From Flaviflexus ciconiae (GTDB lineage Bacteria > Actinomycetota > Actinomycetes > Actinomycetales > Actinomycetaceae): a stretch of 64,000 nucleotides of DNA. Location of the stretch: positions 2,108,001 through 2,172,000 of the forward strand of contig NZ_CP034593.1 in NCBI RefSeq assembly GCF_003971195.1, in the 5' to 3' direction. The position numbers and the translations under genes are program-made. Within the stretch, counting starts at the first letter, position 1, and each line of letters opens with the position of its first letter. Below, one piece after another: positions 19,515-27,388 of the stretch. The notes below the pieces were generated by a model. It was not told where the DNA came from. It worked only from the letters and a program-made list of their open reading frames with translations, and did no database searches.

Positions 19515-20702
19515 GTGACCCAACATCCCTCACTTCGGTACTCTGGCCGCATCGCCGCTTTCGACATTGCTCGGGGCCTCGCTGTCCTCGGCATGATCGC
19601 CGCCCACATCGGCCCCGAACGCGAGGGCATCATGGGCTGGCTCATGGCGGTACCGGATGGTCGGTCATCCATTCTCTTTGCCATGCTTGCTGGGGTCTCA
19701 CTCGCCATCATCACGGGCAGGAACGTCCCGTACACGGGCGTGGAGTTCCTCCAGGCAAAGATCCGGATCTTCACAAGGGCCGCACTCCTTCTCGTCATCT
19801 CGGGCGTCCTCGCCCTCATGAACGACATCGTGGCCCTGATCCTCGCCTACTATGCGGTGTGGTTTATTCTCGCGATCCCATTCCTGCGGTGGCGGCCGAG
19901 CCGACTCTTTATCGCCGCGGGACTCAGTTGGGTGATCGGCCCGCTTATCGCCATCTACCTACCGGTCTTCTTCCAAAAGGCCGGTATGGACACCATGGGC
20001 GATGCGTCGGATTTCATTCTCGACACGATGCTGACCGGAACATATGTCGGTGTTATCTATATGGGTTTTGTCCTTGCCGGGCTTGGGATCGGGCGTCTCG
20101 ACATCACGCGACGTTCTGTACCGATGACGCTCACTCCGATCGGGCTGTCGCTTGCGATCGTCGGATATGGCACGGCCTTCCTGCTGTCCGACAGCACGGA
20201 AGAGTCTTGGAAGTACATTGACGACGGCGGCTATACGGGGGCCTGGACCGATGGCTGGCAAACAGATGGCATGGGGCCCGACTGGTATCCCGACGTCACG
20301 TTCCCGCCAGTCACCGACTACCTCCATGCCGAACCTCATTCGGGAACGATCCTCGAGGCCATTGGTTCGGGAGGGACCGCCATCGCCATCATCGGAATCC
20401 TTCTACTCGGCGGCCCGTTCCTCGGGACGCTGCTCTACCCAATTGGCGCGGTTGGTGCCATGTCGCTGACCGCCTACTCCACCCACATCGTTGCCGTCTG
20501 GGCCATCCCGGCTCTCGTGTTCCCAGAGTCAATGGCGCCGCTACTCTGGCACCTGCTGACAACAATGATCGTATGCAGTCTGTGGAAGTTCTTCATCGGC
20601 AGGGGCCCGCTCGAATGGCTTCTATACCGCGTCTCACAGAAGGCCGCTCGGATCATCCCCGAGCCTTCCGGTAATCCTCAACTTTCTCCTCCCAGGCTTT
20701 GA
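19515..20702 (+). CDS. heparan-alpha-glucosaminide acetyltransferase-like / DUF418 membrane protein
   Basis: 395 residues with about ten transmembrane helices. The N-terminal RIAAFDIARGLAVLGMIAAHIG is the hallmark start of the YeiB/HGSNAT-like (DUF1624/DUF418) acyltransferase superfamily. A C-terminal helix pair with GAVGAMSLTAYSTHIVAVW matches the DUF418 end. An extra-membrane loop of about 45 residues (SWKYIDDGGYTGAWTDGW) lies between. It probably transfers an acyl group across the membrane; the acceptor is unknown. The start is GTG at 19515. Its 3' end overlaps the convergent acetyltransferase gene by 50 bp. Confidence 0.82.
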   Translation: MTQHPSLRYSGRIAAFDIARGLAVLGMIAAHIGPEREGIMGWLMAVPDGRSSILFAMLAGVSLAIITGRNVPYTGVEFLQAKIRIFTRAALLLVISGVLALMNDIVALILAYYAVWFILAIPFLRWRPSRLFIAAGLSWVIGPLIAIYLPVFFQKAGMDTMGDASDFILDTMLTGTYVGVIYMGFVLAGLGIGRLDITRRSVPMTLTPIGLSLAIVGYGTAFLLSDSTEESWKYIDDGGYTGAWTDGWQTDGMGPDWYPDVTFPPVTDYLHAEPHSGTILEAIGSGGTAIAIIGILLLGGPFLGTLLYPIGAVGAMSLTAYSTHIVAVWAIPALVFPESMAPLLWHLLTTMIVCSLWKFFIGRGPLEWLLYRVSQKAARIIPEPSGNPQLSPPRL

Positions 20703-21294
20703 CCTCAGCGGGCTCAATCCTCCGAATAACCCGGCAGGGGTTACCGGCCGCAACCACGCCCGCGGGAATGTCCTTCGTGACCACGGAGGAGGAGCCGATG
20801 ACCGCGTTGTCGCCGATCGTGACACCCGGGTTGACGACAACGTGGGCGCCAAGCCAAACGTTGTTGCCGATCGTTATCGACTTCCCGAATTCCAAACCTT
20901 CGGCACGCGGGCCGGGGGCAATGGGGTGACTGGCGGTCGCCAGCGTGACTCGCGGTCCGAAGAAGCAGTTGTCCCCAATGGTCACAGGGACAACGTCAAG
21001 AACGATGAGCCCCATGTTGGCATAGAAGTTCTCACCCGCAAACGTGTTCCAGCCGTAATCGAAGCCAATTGTCGGCATCATCGTGCACGACTCTCCACGG
21101 CTCCCAAGGAGCTCTGTGAGGATCTCGTCGCTCCGCCCCGGGTCTGCACAGGCATTGAATTCCCGGACCAGATCCTGGGCTTTTCGCTGGAGCGCTTCAT
21201 TGTGTTCATCGAAGATATAGAGCTCTCCGTCCAGCATTCTGCGGACATTGAACGATTCCCTGTGCGATTCCATTTCCGCCTTTGCGCTCGACAT
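20653..21294 (-). CDS. maltose O-acetyltransferase-like hexapeptide transferase
   Basis: 213 residues from the ATG at 21294. The N-terminal helical mac domain (RRMLDGELYIFDEHNEALQRK, split in two here by length) is characteristic of Maa/LacA/NodL sugar O-acetyltransferases. It is followed by left-handed beta-helix repeats (TIGDNCFFGPRVTL, ITIGNNVWLGAHVVV, VTIGDNAVIGSSSVV). The active-site His is in ATASHPIAPG. A longer frame from 21426 would run into the divergent ybaK gene, so the shorter start is preferred. Confidence 0.9.
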   Translation of the reverse strand: MSSAKAEMESHRESFNVRRMLDGELYIFDEHNEALQRKAQDLVREFNACADPGRSDEILTELLGSRGESCTMMPTIGFDYGWNTFAGENFYANMGLIVLDVVPVTIGDNCFFGPRVTLATASHPIAPGPRAEGLEFGKSITIGNNVWLGAHVVVNPGVTIGDNAVIGSSSVVTKDIPAGVVAAGNPCRVIRRIEPAEVKAWEEKVEDYRKARG

Positions 21295-21322
21295 TGCATC
21301 TGGTTGCGTGGACCATTGTTGC

Positions 21323-21802
21323 ATGACCACATCAGCGATCTCGTTCCTGCAAGCATCCGGAAAGCCGTTCCGCCAGTACGAAACTGAGGTCGACGGGGTC
21401 GACTTCTCCTCCATTGATATCGGCACCTACTTCGCCGAACAAATGGGAATGCCGGGGGAACGCGTCTACAAGTCCCTCATGGCTTCTGCCCAGGGAACCC
21501 TGGTCATGGGACTGATCCCGGTCACGAGGAAGATCTCTCTCAAGAACCTTGCGAATGCCATCGATAAGAAGAAAGCAACAATGGTTCCCCCTGACCAGGC
21601 CGAAGAGTTCTCGGGTTCCGTGATTGGCGGCATTTCCCCGTTTGGCCTCAAGACTCCCATGCCGATTGTGATCGACAAGGGCGCTTTCGCTCATGCCACC
21701 ATTGCCATCTCGGGCGGTAGTCGCGAGCTCAAGGTTGAGGTGACGCCAACGGATGCCGTTGAGCTTCTTGGTGCCATCGTTGCCGACATCGCAACTGACT
21801 AG
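21323..21802 (+). CDS. ybaK: YbaK/EbsC-type Cys-tRNA(Pro) deacylase
   Basis: 159 residues, the family's usual size. YbaK proteins hydrolyse Cys-tRNA(Pro) mischarged by prolyl-tRNA synthetase. Visible motifs are YKSLMASAQGTLVMGLIPV, DKKKATMVPPDQAEEFSG and GGISPFGLKTPMPIVID. The start at 21323 leaves only 28 bp to the divergent acetyltransferase start; the longer frame from 21248 would overlap that gene. It is followed by a strong terminator. Confidence 0.9.
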   Translation: MTTSAISFLQASGKPFRQYETEVDGVDFSSIDIGTYFAEQMGMPGERVYKSLMASAQGTLVMGLIPVTRKISLKNLANAIDKKKATMVPPDQAEEFSGSVIGGISPFGLKTPMPIVIDKGAFAHATIAISGGSRELKVEVTPTDAVELLGAIVADIATD

Positions 21803-21824
21803 CAGTCCAAGTATTTCTCGTAGA

Positions 21825-21870
21825 GCAAGGCTCGGGGCCCAATCCGTTACGGACGGGCCCCGAGCCTTGC
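21825..21870. terminator. bidirectional terminator between ybaK and nrdE
   Basis: A 16-bp perfect inverted repeat (21825-21840 with 21855-21870; arm GCAAGGCTCGGGGCCC) around a 14-base loop. TTTGG follows on the plus strand. It lies between two convergent genes and probably serves both. Confidence 0.88.
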
Positions 21871-21895
21871 TTTGGCTATCTATCCGATTACCGGT

Positions 21896-24043
21896 CTAGA
21901 GCATGCAGGAGACGCAGCCCTCAACCTCGGTGCCCTCGAGGGCAGCCTGGCGGATTCGCATGTAGTAGAGGGTCTTGATGCCCTTCCTCCATGCGTAGAT
22001 GTAGTTCTTGTTAACGTCACGGGTGGTTACGGTGTCCGGGTAGAACAGGGTCAGCGACAGGCCCTGGTCGACGTGTTGCGTGGCGACCGCGTAGGTGTCG
22101 ATGATCTTCTCGGGTCCGATCTCGTACGCGTCCTTGTAGTACTCAAGGTTGTCGTTCGTCATGTACGGAGCCGGGTAGTAGACGCGGCCGATCTTCCCTT
22201 CCTTGCGGATCTCGATCTTGGAGACGATCGGGTGGATCGACGAGGTCGAGTGGTTGATGTAGGAGATCGAACCGGTCGGGGGAACCGCCTGGAGGTTCTG
22301 GTTGTAGATACCGTGCTCCATGACGGAGGCCTTCAGAGCCTTCCAATCCTCCTGCGTGGGGATGTGGATATTACTGAAAAGCTCCTTGACCCGGTCGGTT
22401 TCCGGCACCCATTCCTTTTCGATGTACTTGTCGAAGAACTTGCCCGAAGCGTAGTCCGACTTCTCGAAGTTGTAGAACGCTTCACCGTTCTCGATTGCGA
22501 GCTTGTTCGACTCCGTGAGCGCGTGGAACAGCACCGTGTAGAAGTACATGTTCGTGAAGTCGAGGGCTTCTTCCGAACCGTAGTGGATCCGCTCACGGCC
22601 CAGGTAGCCGTGGAGGTTCATCTGGCCGAGGCCGATCGCGCGGGACAGGCGGTTACCCTTCTCGATCGACGGAACCGAGCGAATATCCGACGTCTCGGAA
22701 ACCGCGGTCAGTGCACGGATCGCAGTGCCGATGGTCTTGCCAAAGTCCGGGGAGTCCATGGTCTTCGCGATGTTGAGCGAGCCGAGGTTGCAGGAAATAT
22801 CCTTGCCGATCTCGTCGTAGGAGAGATCAGCGTTGTAGGTTGAGGGCTCGGAAACCTGGAGAATCTCCGAGCAGAGGTTCGACATGGAGATGCGTCCGTC
22901 AATCGGGTTCGCCTTGTTCACCGTGTCTTCGAAGACAATGTAGGGGTAGCCAGACTCGAACTGAATCTCGGCGATCGTCTGGAAGAACTGGCGGGCGTTG
23001 ATCTTCGTCTTGCGGATGCGTCCGTCGTTAACCATTTCCTCGTACTTCTCCGTGACGGAGATGTCGGAGAACGGCTTGCCGTAAATGCGCTCCACGTCGT
23101 ACGGGGAGAACAGGTACATCGACTCGTTTCGCTTGGCGAGCTCAAAGGTGATGTCGGGAATGACAACGCCGAGCGACAGGGTCTTGATCCTGATCTTCTC
23201 ATCGGCGTTCTCGCGCTTCGTGTCGAGGAAACGCATGATGTCGGGATGGTGGGCGTTGAGGTAGACAGCGCCTGCACCCTGGCGCGCACCGAGCTGGTTC
23301 GCGTAGGAGAAGGAGTCTTCCAGCAGCTTCATAACCGGGATAACGCCCGAGGACTGGTTCTGGATCTTCTTGATCGGGGCGCCCTGCTCACGGAGGTTCG
23401 TGAGATTGAGTGCCACGCCGCCGCCACGCTTGGACAGCTGAAGCGAGGAGTTGATCGCGCGGGAGATCGACTCCATGTTGTCCTCGATGCGCAGGAGGAA
23501 GCAGGAGACCAGCTCGCCGCGCTGCGCCTTACCGGCATTGAGGAAGGTCGGGGTGGCCGGCTGGAAGCGGCCCGAGACGATCTCGTCGATGATCGAGTAG
23601 ACGGCCCCTTCCTTGCCACGCGCGAGGAGAAGCGCAACCATGACGACGCGGTCCTCGAAGCGCTCGAGGTAACGCTTACCGTCGAAGGTCTTCAGGGTGT
23701 ACGAGGTGTAGTACTTGTATGCGCCGAGGAAGGTTGAGAAGCGGAACTTCGCCGCGTAGGCGCGCTTGAAAGCGGACTTAACGAACTCGAAGTTGTACTG
23801 ATCAAGCACATCCTTCTCGTAGTAACCCTCTTCGACGAGATAGTCGAGCTTTTCCTTCAGCGAATGGAAGAACACCGTGTTCTGGTTGACGTGCTGGAGG
23901 AAATACTGTCGCGCTGCCTGACGGTCAGCATCAAACTGAATGTTGCCGTCAGCGTCGTAAAGGTTGAGCTGCGCGTTGAGCGAATGGTAATCGACCTTCG
24001 GCGAGAGCGTCTCTAGGCCCGTATCTGTGAGAGTTGTTCCCAA
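21896..24043 (-). CDS. nrdE: class Ib ribonucleoside-diphosphate reductase alpha subunit
   Basis: 715 residues, normal for NrdE. It is the catalytic subunit reducing ribonucleoside diphosphates with electrons from NrdH and the radical from NrdF. Family motifs include [14 protein letters not shown] at the N-terminus, [21 protein letters not shown], and the C-terminal redox pair in GCVSCML. The class Ib N-terminus lacks an ATP cone. The start appears to be TTG at 24043, inside the last 31 bases of nrdI, with GGAAGAG upstream. The overlap suggests translational coupling in the nrdHIE operon. Confidence 0.96.
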   Translation of the reverse strand: MGTTLTDTGLETLSPKVDYHSLNAQLNLYDADGNIQFDADRQAARQYFLQHVNQNTVFFHSLKEKLDYLVEEGYYEKDVLDQYNFEFVKSAFKRAYAAKFRFSTFLGAYKYYTSYTLKTFDGKRYLERFEDRVVMVALLLARGKEGAVYSIIDEIVSGRFQPATPTFLNAGKAQRGELVSCFLLRIEDNMESISRAINSSLQLSKRGGGVALNLTNLREQGAPIKKIQNQSSGVIPVMKLLEDSFSYANQLGARQGAGAVYLNAHHPDIMRFLDTKRENADEKIRIKTLSLGVVIPDITFELAKRNESMYLFSPYDVERIYGKPFSDISVTEKYEEMVNDGRIRKTKINARQFFQTIAEIQFESGYPYIVFEDTVNKANPIDGRISMSNLCSEILQVSEPSTYNADLSYDEIGKDISCNLGSLNIAKTMDSPDFGKTIGTAIRALTAVSETSDIRSVPSIEKGNRLSRAIGLGQMNLHGYLGRERIHYGSEEALDFTNMYFYTVLFHALTESNKLAIENGEAFYNFEKSDYASGKFFDKYIEKEWVPETDRVKELFSNIHIPTQEDWKALKASVMEHGIYNQNLQAVPPTGSISYINHSTSSIHPIVSKIEIRKEGKIGRVYYPAPYMTNDNLEYYKDAYEIGPEKIIDTYAVATQHVDQGLSLTLFYPDTVTTRDVNKNYIYAWRKGIKTLYYMRIRQAALEGTEVEGCVSCML

Positions 24044-24429
24044 AACTCTTCCAATCCTTGCTTCACCTTGGCAACGTCATCAGTCGTGCCGAGGAGTTCG
24101 AACTTGTACATGTGGGGGACCTTGCACTTAGCCGAGATGATTTCCCCGGCTAGGCAGTATGCCTTCCCGAAGTTGGTGTTCCCCGCGGACACCACTCCTC
24201 TGATAAGGCTTCGGTTGTGCTCGTTGTTAAGAAACTTGATGACCTGCTTGGGGACGGCGCCGCGGTTATTACCGCCACCGTACGTCGGCACAATCAGGAC
24301 GTACTCGTCATCGACGATGAGGTCCGGATCTGTCCGACGAAGCGGGATCCGCTCCGCCTCCATCCCCAACTTCTTGACGAAGCGGGCGGTGTTGTTGGTG
24401 ACCGATGAGAAATAGACGATCTTTGCCAC
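24013..24429 (-). CDS. nrdI: NrdI flavodoxin-like ribonucleotide reductase assembly protein
   Basis: 138 residues. NrdI is an FMN protein that supplies oxidant to assemble the NrdF dimanganese-tyrosyl radical cofactor. The N-terminal [19 protein letters not shown] is the phosphate-binding loop of NrdI, followed by [18 protein letters not shown] and [13 protein letters not shown]. It is the middle gene of nrdHIE and overlaps nrdE by 31 bp. A small hairpin lies in the 63-bp gap to nrdH. Confidence 0.95.
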   Translation of the reverse strand: MAKIVYFSSVTNNTARFVKKLGMEAERIPLRRTDPDLIVDDEYVLIVPTYGGGNNRGAVPKQVIKFLNNEHNRSLIRGVVSAGNTNFGKAYCLAGEIISAKCKVPHMYKFELLGTTDDVAKVKQGLEEFWEQLSQIRA

Positions 24430-24456
24430 TGCTTCCTCCCCTCGATACCGCGGAGA

Positions 24457-24477
24457 GCGGACGGCAAAGCCGCCCGC
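24457..24477 (-). other. hairpin in the nrdH-nrdI spacer
   Basis: GCGG-A-CGGC pairs with GCCG-C-CCGC around an AAA loop, with one mismatch. It has no T tract, so partial termination or mRNA processing that sets the nrdH to nrdIE ratio is possible but unproven. Confidence 0.35.
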
Positions 24478-24492
24478 TGCGTCCTGGTTTGG

Positions 24493-24744
24493 TTAGGCCG
24501 TTACCGCTGCGTCAACATTGGCAGCTACGAGCGCCTTGATCTTGTCGGGACGGAAGCCTGCCCAATGGTCGCCTCCTGCCATCACCACGGGGGCCTGCTG
24601 GTAACCCAGGGCCTTGACCGCCTCGAGCGCCTCCGCGTCCTCCGTAAGGTCAACGGTGTCGTAGGCCAGACCAGCCTTATTCAGAGCTCGCGTGGTCGCA
24701 TTGCACTGCACGCAGGCTGGCTTCGTGTAGACGGTGATGGTCAT
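24493..24744 (-). CDS. nrdH: NrdH glutaredoxin-like electron donor
   Basis: 83 residues, close to the usual 75-80. NrdH is reduced by thioredoxin reductase and reduces NrdE. The redox motif is CVQC at Cys11-Cys14 after TVYTKPA. APVVMAGGDHWAGFRPDKI matches the family's cis-Pro and WSGF(R)PD-like region. It heads the nrdHIE operon, with GGGGAG before the ATG. The trxB gene at 59351 is a plausible reductant. Confidence 0.95.
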   Translation of the reverse strand: MTITVYTKPACVQCNATTRALNKAGLAYDTVDLTEDAEALEAVKALGYQQAPVVMAGGDHWAGFRPDKIKALVAANVDAAVTA

Positions 24745-24842
24745 GGTGCTCTCCCCTTTTCCCGGTAATTCGTTGTTTCAGAGCGTCCCGGCATCGACCC
24801 GGTCAAAGATCGATTCGGCGCCGTAACGCGCTTCGAACTTCG

Positions 24843-24889
24843 ACACTACACCTTGTGCCGATTCTTTCCAGCACCACTAGATGGTGTGT
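24843..24889 (-). promoter_or_regulatory. tandem NrdR-like boxes upstream of nrdH
   Basis: Box 1 is ACACTACACCTTGTGC (24843-24858) and box 2 is CCACTAGATGGTGTGT (24874-24889), plus-strand reading. Each matches the NrdR consensus acaCwAtATaTwGtgt at about 12 of 16 positions. The gap is 15 bp, so the start-to-start distance is 31 bp, three helical turns, the classic spacing of paired NrdR boxes. They lie 98-145 bp upstream of the nrdH start. NrdR would repress the operon when dATP is abundant; the gene for NrdR is not in the window. Confidence 0.65.
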
Positions 24890-24958
24890 TTTGTGGGAAA
24901 CTTCCGGACGATTTTGTGGACGCATCGGTGGAAACCCTGTGGATCCCTGGGAACGGGC

Positions 24959-25146
24959 GGTGGATAACTCCACCGCGACCATTCCGGAACTGTTCATTAT
25001 TTCCACTGAGAGCAAAGCCTCCGTCAGTTCGCTCCCTTGAATTCTCGCGCTCAGCCCGGACAGAAATTGATCCATTCTTCATCCACAGCCCTTATCCACA
25101 GGCGTGTGGACAAGTTTCCCCAGCCTTTATCCACAGCTGTGGATAA
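24959..25146. promoter_or_regulatory. cluster of DnaA boxes upstream of nrdHIE
   Basis: Four exact DnaA 9-mers occur within 55 bp: TTATCCACA at 25092-25100 and 25127-25135, TGTGGACAA at 25105-25113, and TGTGGATAA at 25138-25146. They form two inverted pairs with 4-bp and 2-bp spacers. One-mismatch copies lie at 25079-25087 (TCATCCACA) and 24959-24967 (GGTGGATAA). Weaker copies, each with two mismatches, lie at 24938-24946 and 24915-24923. No dnaA or dnaN is nearby, so this is more likely a DnaA regulatory or titration site than oriC itself. Confidence 0.8.
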
Positions 25147-25188
25147 GTTGGCAACCCTGCCAGGATTTACGTTGTTTACATCACATTC

Positions 25189-25554
25189 TTACGGCGTGTT
25201 TTTGCCGTCGGCGTGTTCTGCTGCGGAGGTGGCACGGGCCACCTGAAAGCCGGCAATAACGAGAATGAGTATGACGACTGCGCCGATGGTAAACATGGCA
25301 AATGGAGAGTCCGGCGAGTAAAGAACAAATCCGATGAGCCCGCCGACAATGCAGAGGGTTCCTTGCATGTAGGAGTAGGGAGAGGCCGCAAGATTACCGG
25401 CAATCCAGGCGCGGTGGGATGCTGTTGTTGCCCTAGTCTTCGTCCCGAAGATCGAGTTTCTCGGGACCTTTCCGTTACGCTGAAAATATCCGATAGCAAA
25501 CAGGCCGAAACCGGTCGGCACGAGAAGGATGCATAGGATCTCGGTCCAGGTCAT
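25189..25554 (-). CDS. SdpI/YhfL-family membrane protein
   Basis: 121 residues with three hydrophobic segments (about residues 5-24, 62-83 and 86-105). Between the first two is the SdpI-type signature FGTKTRATTASHRAWIAGN. SdpI in Bacillus gives immunity to the SDP toxin, but most actinobacterial relatives are uncharacterised small membrane proteins. It lies upstream of the nrd regulatory region on the same strand and is divergent from citrate synthase. Confidence 0.8.
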   Translation of the reverse strand: MTWTEILCILLVPTGFGLFAIGYFQRNGKVPRNSIFGTKTRATTASHRAWIAGNLAASPYSYMQGTLCIVGGLIGFVLYSPDSPFAMFTIGAVVILILVIAGFQVARATSAAEHADGKNTP

Positions 25555-25713
25555 TTTTCCTCCGTGGTTGGTACCGTAAGTGAAACGTTACCTCAGGGAT
25601 GTGGGTGAGCCGAGGCACACTTGCTATTCTGATCGTGGAGATTCCACAACTACGATCATCCGCGCCTGCGTAACCACTGGCGGTACAGCAGGAACAATTT
25701 ATAAGGAGAGTTC

Positions 25714-27003
25714 ATGAGCGAGACTGCAAAGCTCATTCTCGACGGCAAGGAATACGACCTTCCAGTCATTACCGGATCGATGGGCGAAAAGGGCATTGAC
25801 ATCAGCTCCCTGCGATCCACCACCGGGCACATCACCCTCGACGACGGCTACGGAAACACCGGTTCCTGCCAGTCGGACGTTACCTTTATCGATGGCGAGC
25901 AGGGCATCCTCCGCTATCGCGGATACCCGATCGAGCAGATCGCCGAGAATTCCAGCTTCATCGAAGCCGCCTATCTCGTGATCTTCGGCAAGTTGCCCAA
26001 GCAGGACGAGCGTGACAACTTCGCCCAAGCACTCGCCGACAATGCTCCCTTGCACCAGTCGATGATGAAGCACTTCGACGGCTACGGCTCCAACGGCCAG
26101 CCGATGGCGGTGCTCTCCGCCATGGTGAACTCGCTGACCGCATACGACCCGCACGTCATGCACCCGGCCGATGAGAGCGACGTCTTTAACGCTGCCGCCA
26201 CTCTCATGTCGAAGGTCCGCACGATTGCCGCCGCGTCGCACAAGACAACCATTGGCGAACCGATCGTTTACCCGCGCCCCGACCTCAAGTACGTCGAGAA
26301 CTTCCTCCACATGATGTTCTCCACTCCCTACCACGACTACGAGCCCACCCCCGAGGTGGTTCGTGCGCTCAACATGTTCCTGGTGCTCCACGCAGACCAC
26401 GAGCAGAACTGCTCAACCTCCACGGTCCGCATGGTTGCGTCCTCGAAGGCAAACATGTTCGCTTCTGCTTCCGCCGGCATCTCCGCCCTCTGGGGCCCGC
26501 TACACGGCGGCGCAAACGTTGCCGTGATCGAGATGCTCCAGAAAATCTACGACGAGGGTCTCGACCCGGCTGTCTTCATGGACGAGGTCAAGGACAAGGA
26601 GACCGGCCGTAAGCTCATGGGCTTCGGTCACCGCGTCTACAAGAACTTCGACCCCCGAGCCACGATCCTCAAGGGTGCCGCCTTCGACATGCTCGAGAAA
26701 ATGAACATCGACGACCCGCTTCTCGATGTTGCTCTCAAGCTCGAAGAGGTTGCTCTCAAGGACGACTACTTCGTGGAGCGCAAGCTCTACCCGAACGTCG
26801 ACTTCTACTCCGGCATCATCCTGCGCGCCATCGGCATCCCGCTGGACATGTTTACCGTTATGTTTGCCATCGGCCGCATGCCCGGCTGGATTGCGAACTG
26901 GAAGGAAGTCCACGAGGATCCCAAGTCCCGTATCTACCGTCCCCGCCAGATCTACACGGGCGACGTCGAGAACACCTGGATCCCGCGCAACGAGCGTTCC
27001 TAA
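25714..27003 (+). CDS. gltA: citrate synthase
   Basis: 429 residues, the type I (hexameric) citrate synthase length. It condenses acetyl-CoA and oxaloacetate at the entry to the TCA cycle. Active-site regions are visible: the N-terminal YRGYPIEQIAENSSF, LHADHEQNCSTSTVR, GPLHGGAN with a catalytic His, and MGFGHRVYKNFDPRA with a second catalytic His and Asp. The C-terminus ends RPRQIYTG. AAGGAGAG precedes the ATG. It is a single-gene unit with its own terminator. Confidence 0.97.
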   Translation: MSETAKLILDGKEYDLPVITGSMGEKGIDISSLRSTTGHITLDDGYGNTGSCQSDVTFIDGEQGILRYRGYPIEQIAENSSFIEAAYLVIFGKLPKQDERDNFAQALADNAPLHQSMMKHFDGYGSNGQPMAVLSAMVNSLTAYDPHVMHPADESDVFNAAATLMSKVRTIAAASHKTTIGEPIVYPRPDLKYVENFLHMMFSTPYHDYEPTPEVVRALNMFLVLHADHEQNCSTSTVRMVASSKANMFASASAGISALWGPLHGGANVAVIEMLQKIYDEGLDPAVFMDEVKDKETGRKLMGFGHRVYKNFDPRATILKGAAFDMLEKMNIDDPLLDVALKLEEVALKDDYFVERKLYPNVDFYSGIILRAIGIPLDMFTVMFAIGRMPGWIANWKEVHEDPKSRIYRPRQIYTGDVENTWIPRNERS

Positions 27004-27388
27004 TTCATACAACCATCCGGAGGCCTCTTCTTGCGAAGGGGCCTCCACTCATTTCCACGACAACTCCCGGGGCCTGCAGAAATGCGACAATCGGTGACCA
27101 GCAATCTCATGGCGCGCTTATTCATGCCAAAAGGCCCTCATTATTGCAGTGGGTCAAGAGAACGTTCCGGTCAAGCAAGATGAGCCTGTTGGTGGAAGCA
27201 GGAGAGCAGATTACTCCTCATCTTTCCCGCTGTCAGAAGTTTTTACAATTAGTTGCATGTGGTAAAAATAACCCTCTTCTTCTGGCGTTTACTGTGTTAT
27301 CTTATCGTTGGCTTCCCTGCGGTTTTCTTGGTCACCGCTGGTGAACGGACCCTCTTCTTTCGTGCAGGGCACTTAGTCAGGTGGAGTT
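27004..27388. other. 385-bp leader region upstream of the GT2 synthase
   Basis: It holds the gltA terminator, then an AT-richer stretch (about 27240-27320). There TTTACA (27242) followed by TAAAAA about 15 bases later is a possible but poorly supported promoter. AGGTGGAG precedes the GT2 ATG. No riboswitch fold (including the c-di-GMP classes) and no credible small gene could be recognised. Confidence 0.35.
27019..27046 (+). terminator. terminator of gltA
   Basis: GGAGGCCTCTT pairs with AAGGGGCCTCC (27036-27046) around a 6-base loop, with one G-T wobble. It starts 15 bases after the gltA stop and is followed by a moderately T/C-rich tail. Confidence 0.8.

Larger units (their letters stand above)
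24745..25188. other. 444-bp regulatory region upstream of nrdHIE
   Basis: It contains no convincing gene. It holds a tandem NrdR-like box pair nearest to nrdH and a DnaA-box cluster further upstream, both listed separately. The remaining sequence up to the sdpI-like stop shows no other clear element. Confidence 0.6.

Noticed and set aside
21872..22843. 323-codon plus-strand ORF antisense to nrdE
   Set aside because: It is a shadow of nrdE caused by high GC at third codon positions; the composition is Val/Arg/Asp-rich and unlike a real protein.
25092..25146. The DnaA-box cluster as the chromosomal oriC itself
   Set aside because: dnaA and dnaN are absent nearby, no strong AT-rich unwinding stretch is visible, and the parB block puts oriC beyond the right end of the window. 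Not excluded, only less likely.
27170..27388. Possible c-di-GMP riboswitch upstream of the GT2 synthase
   Set aside because: The conserved GEMM features are not recognisable in this leader.
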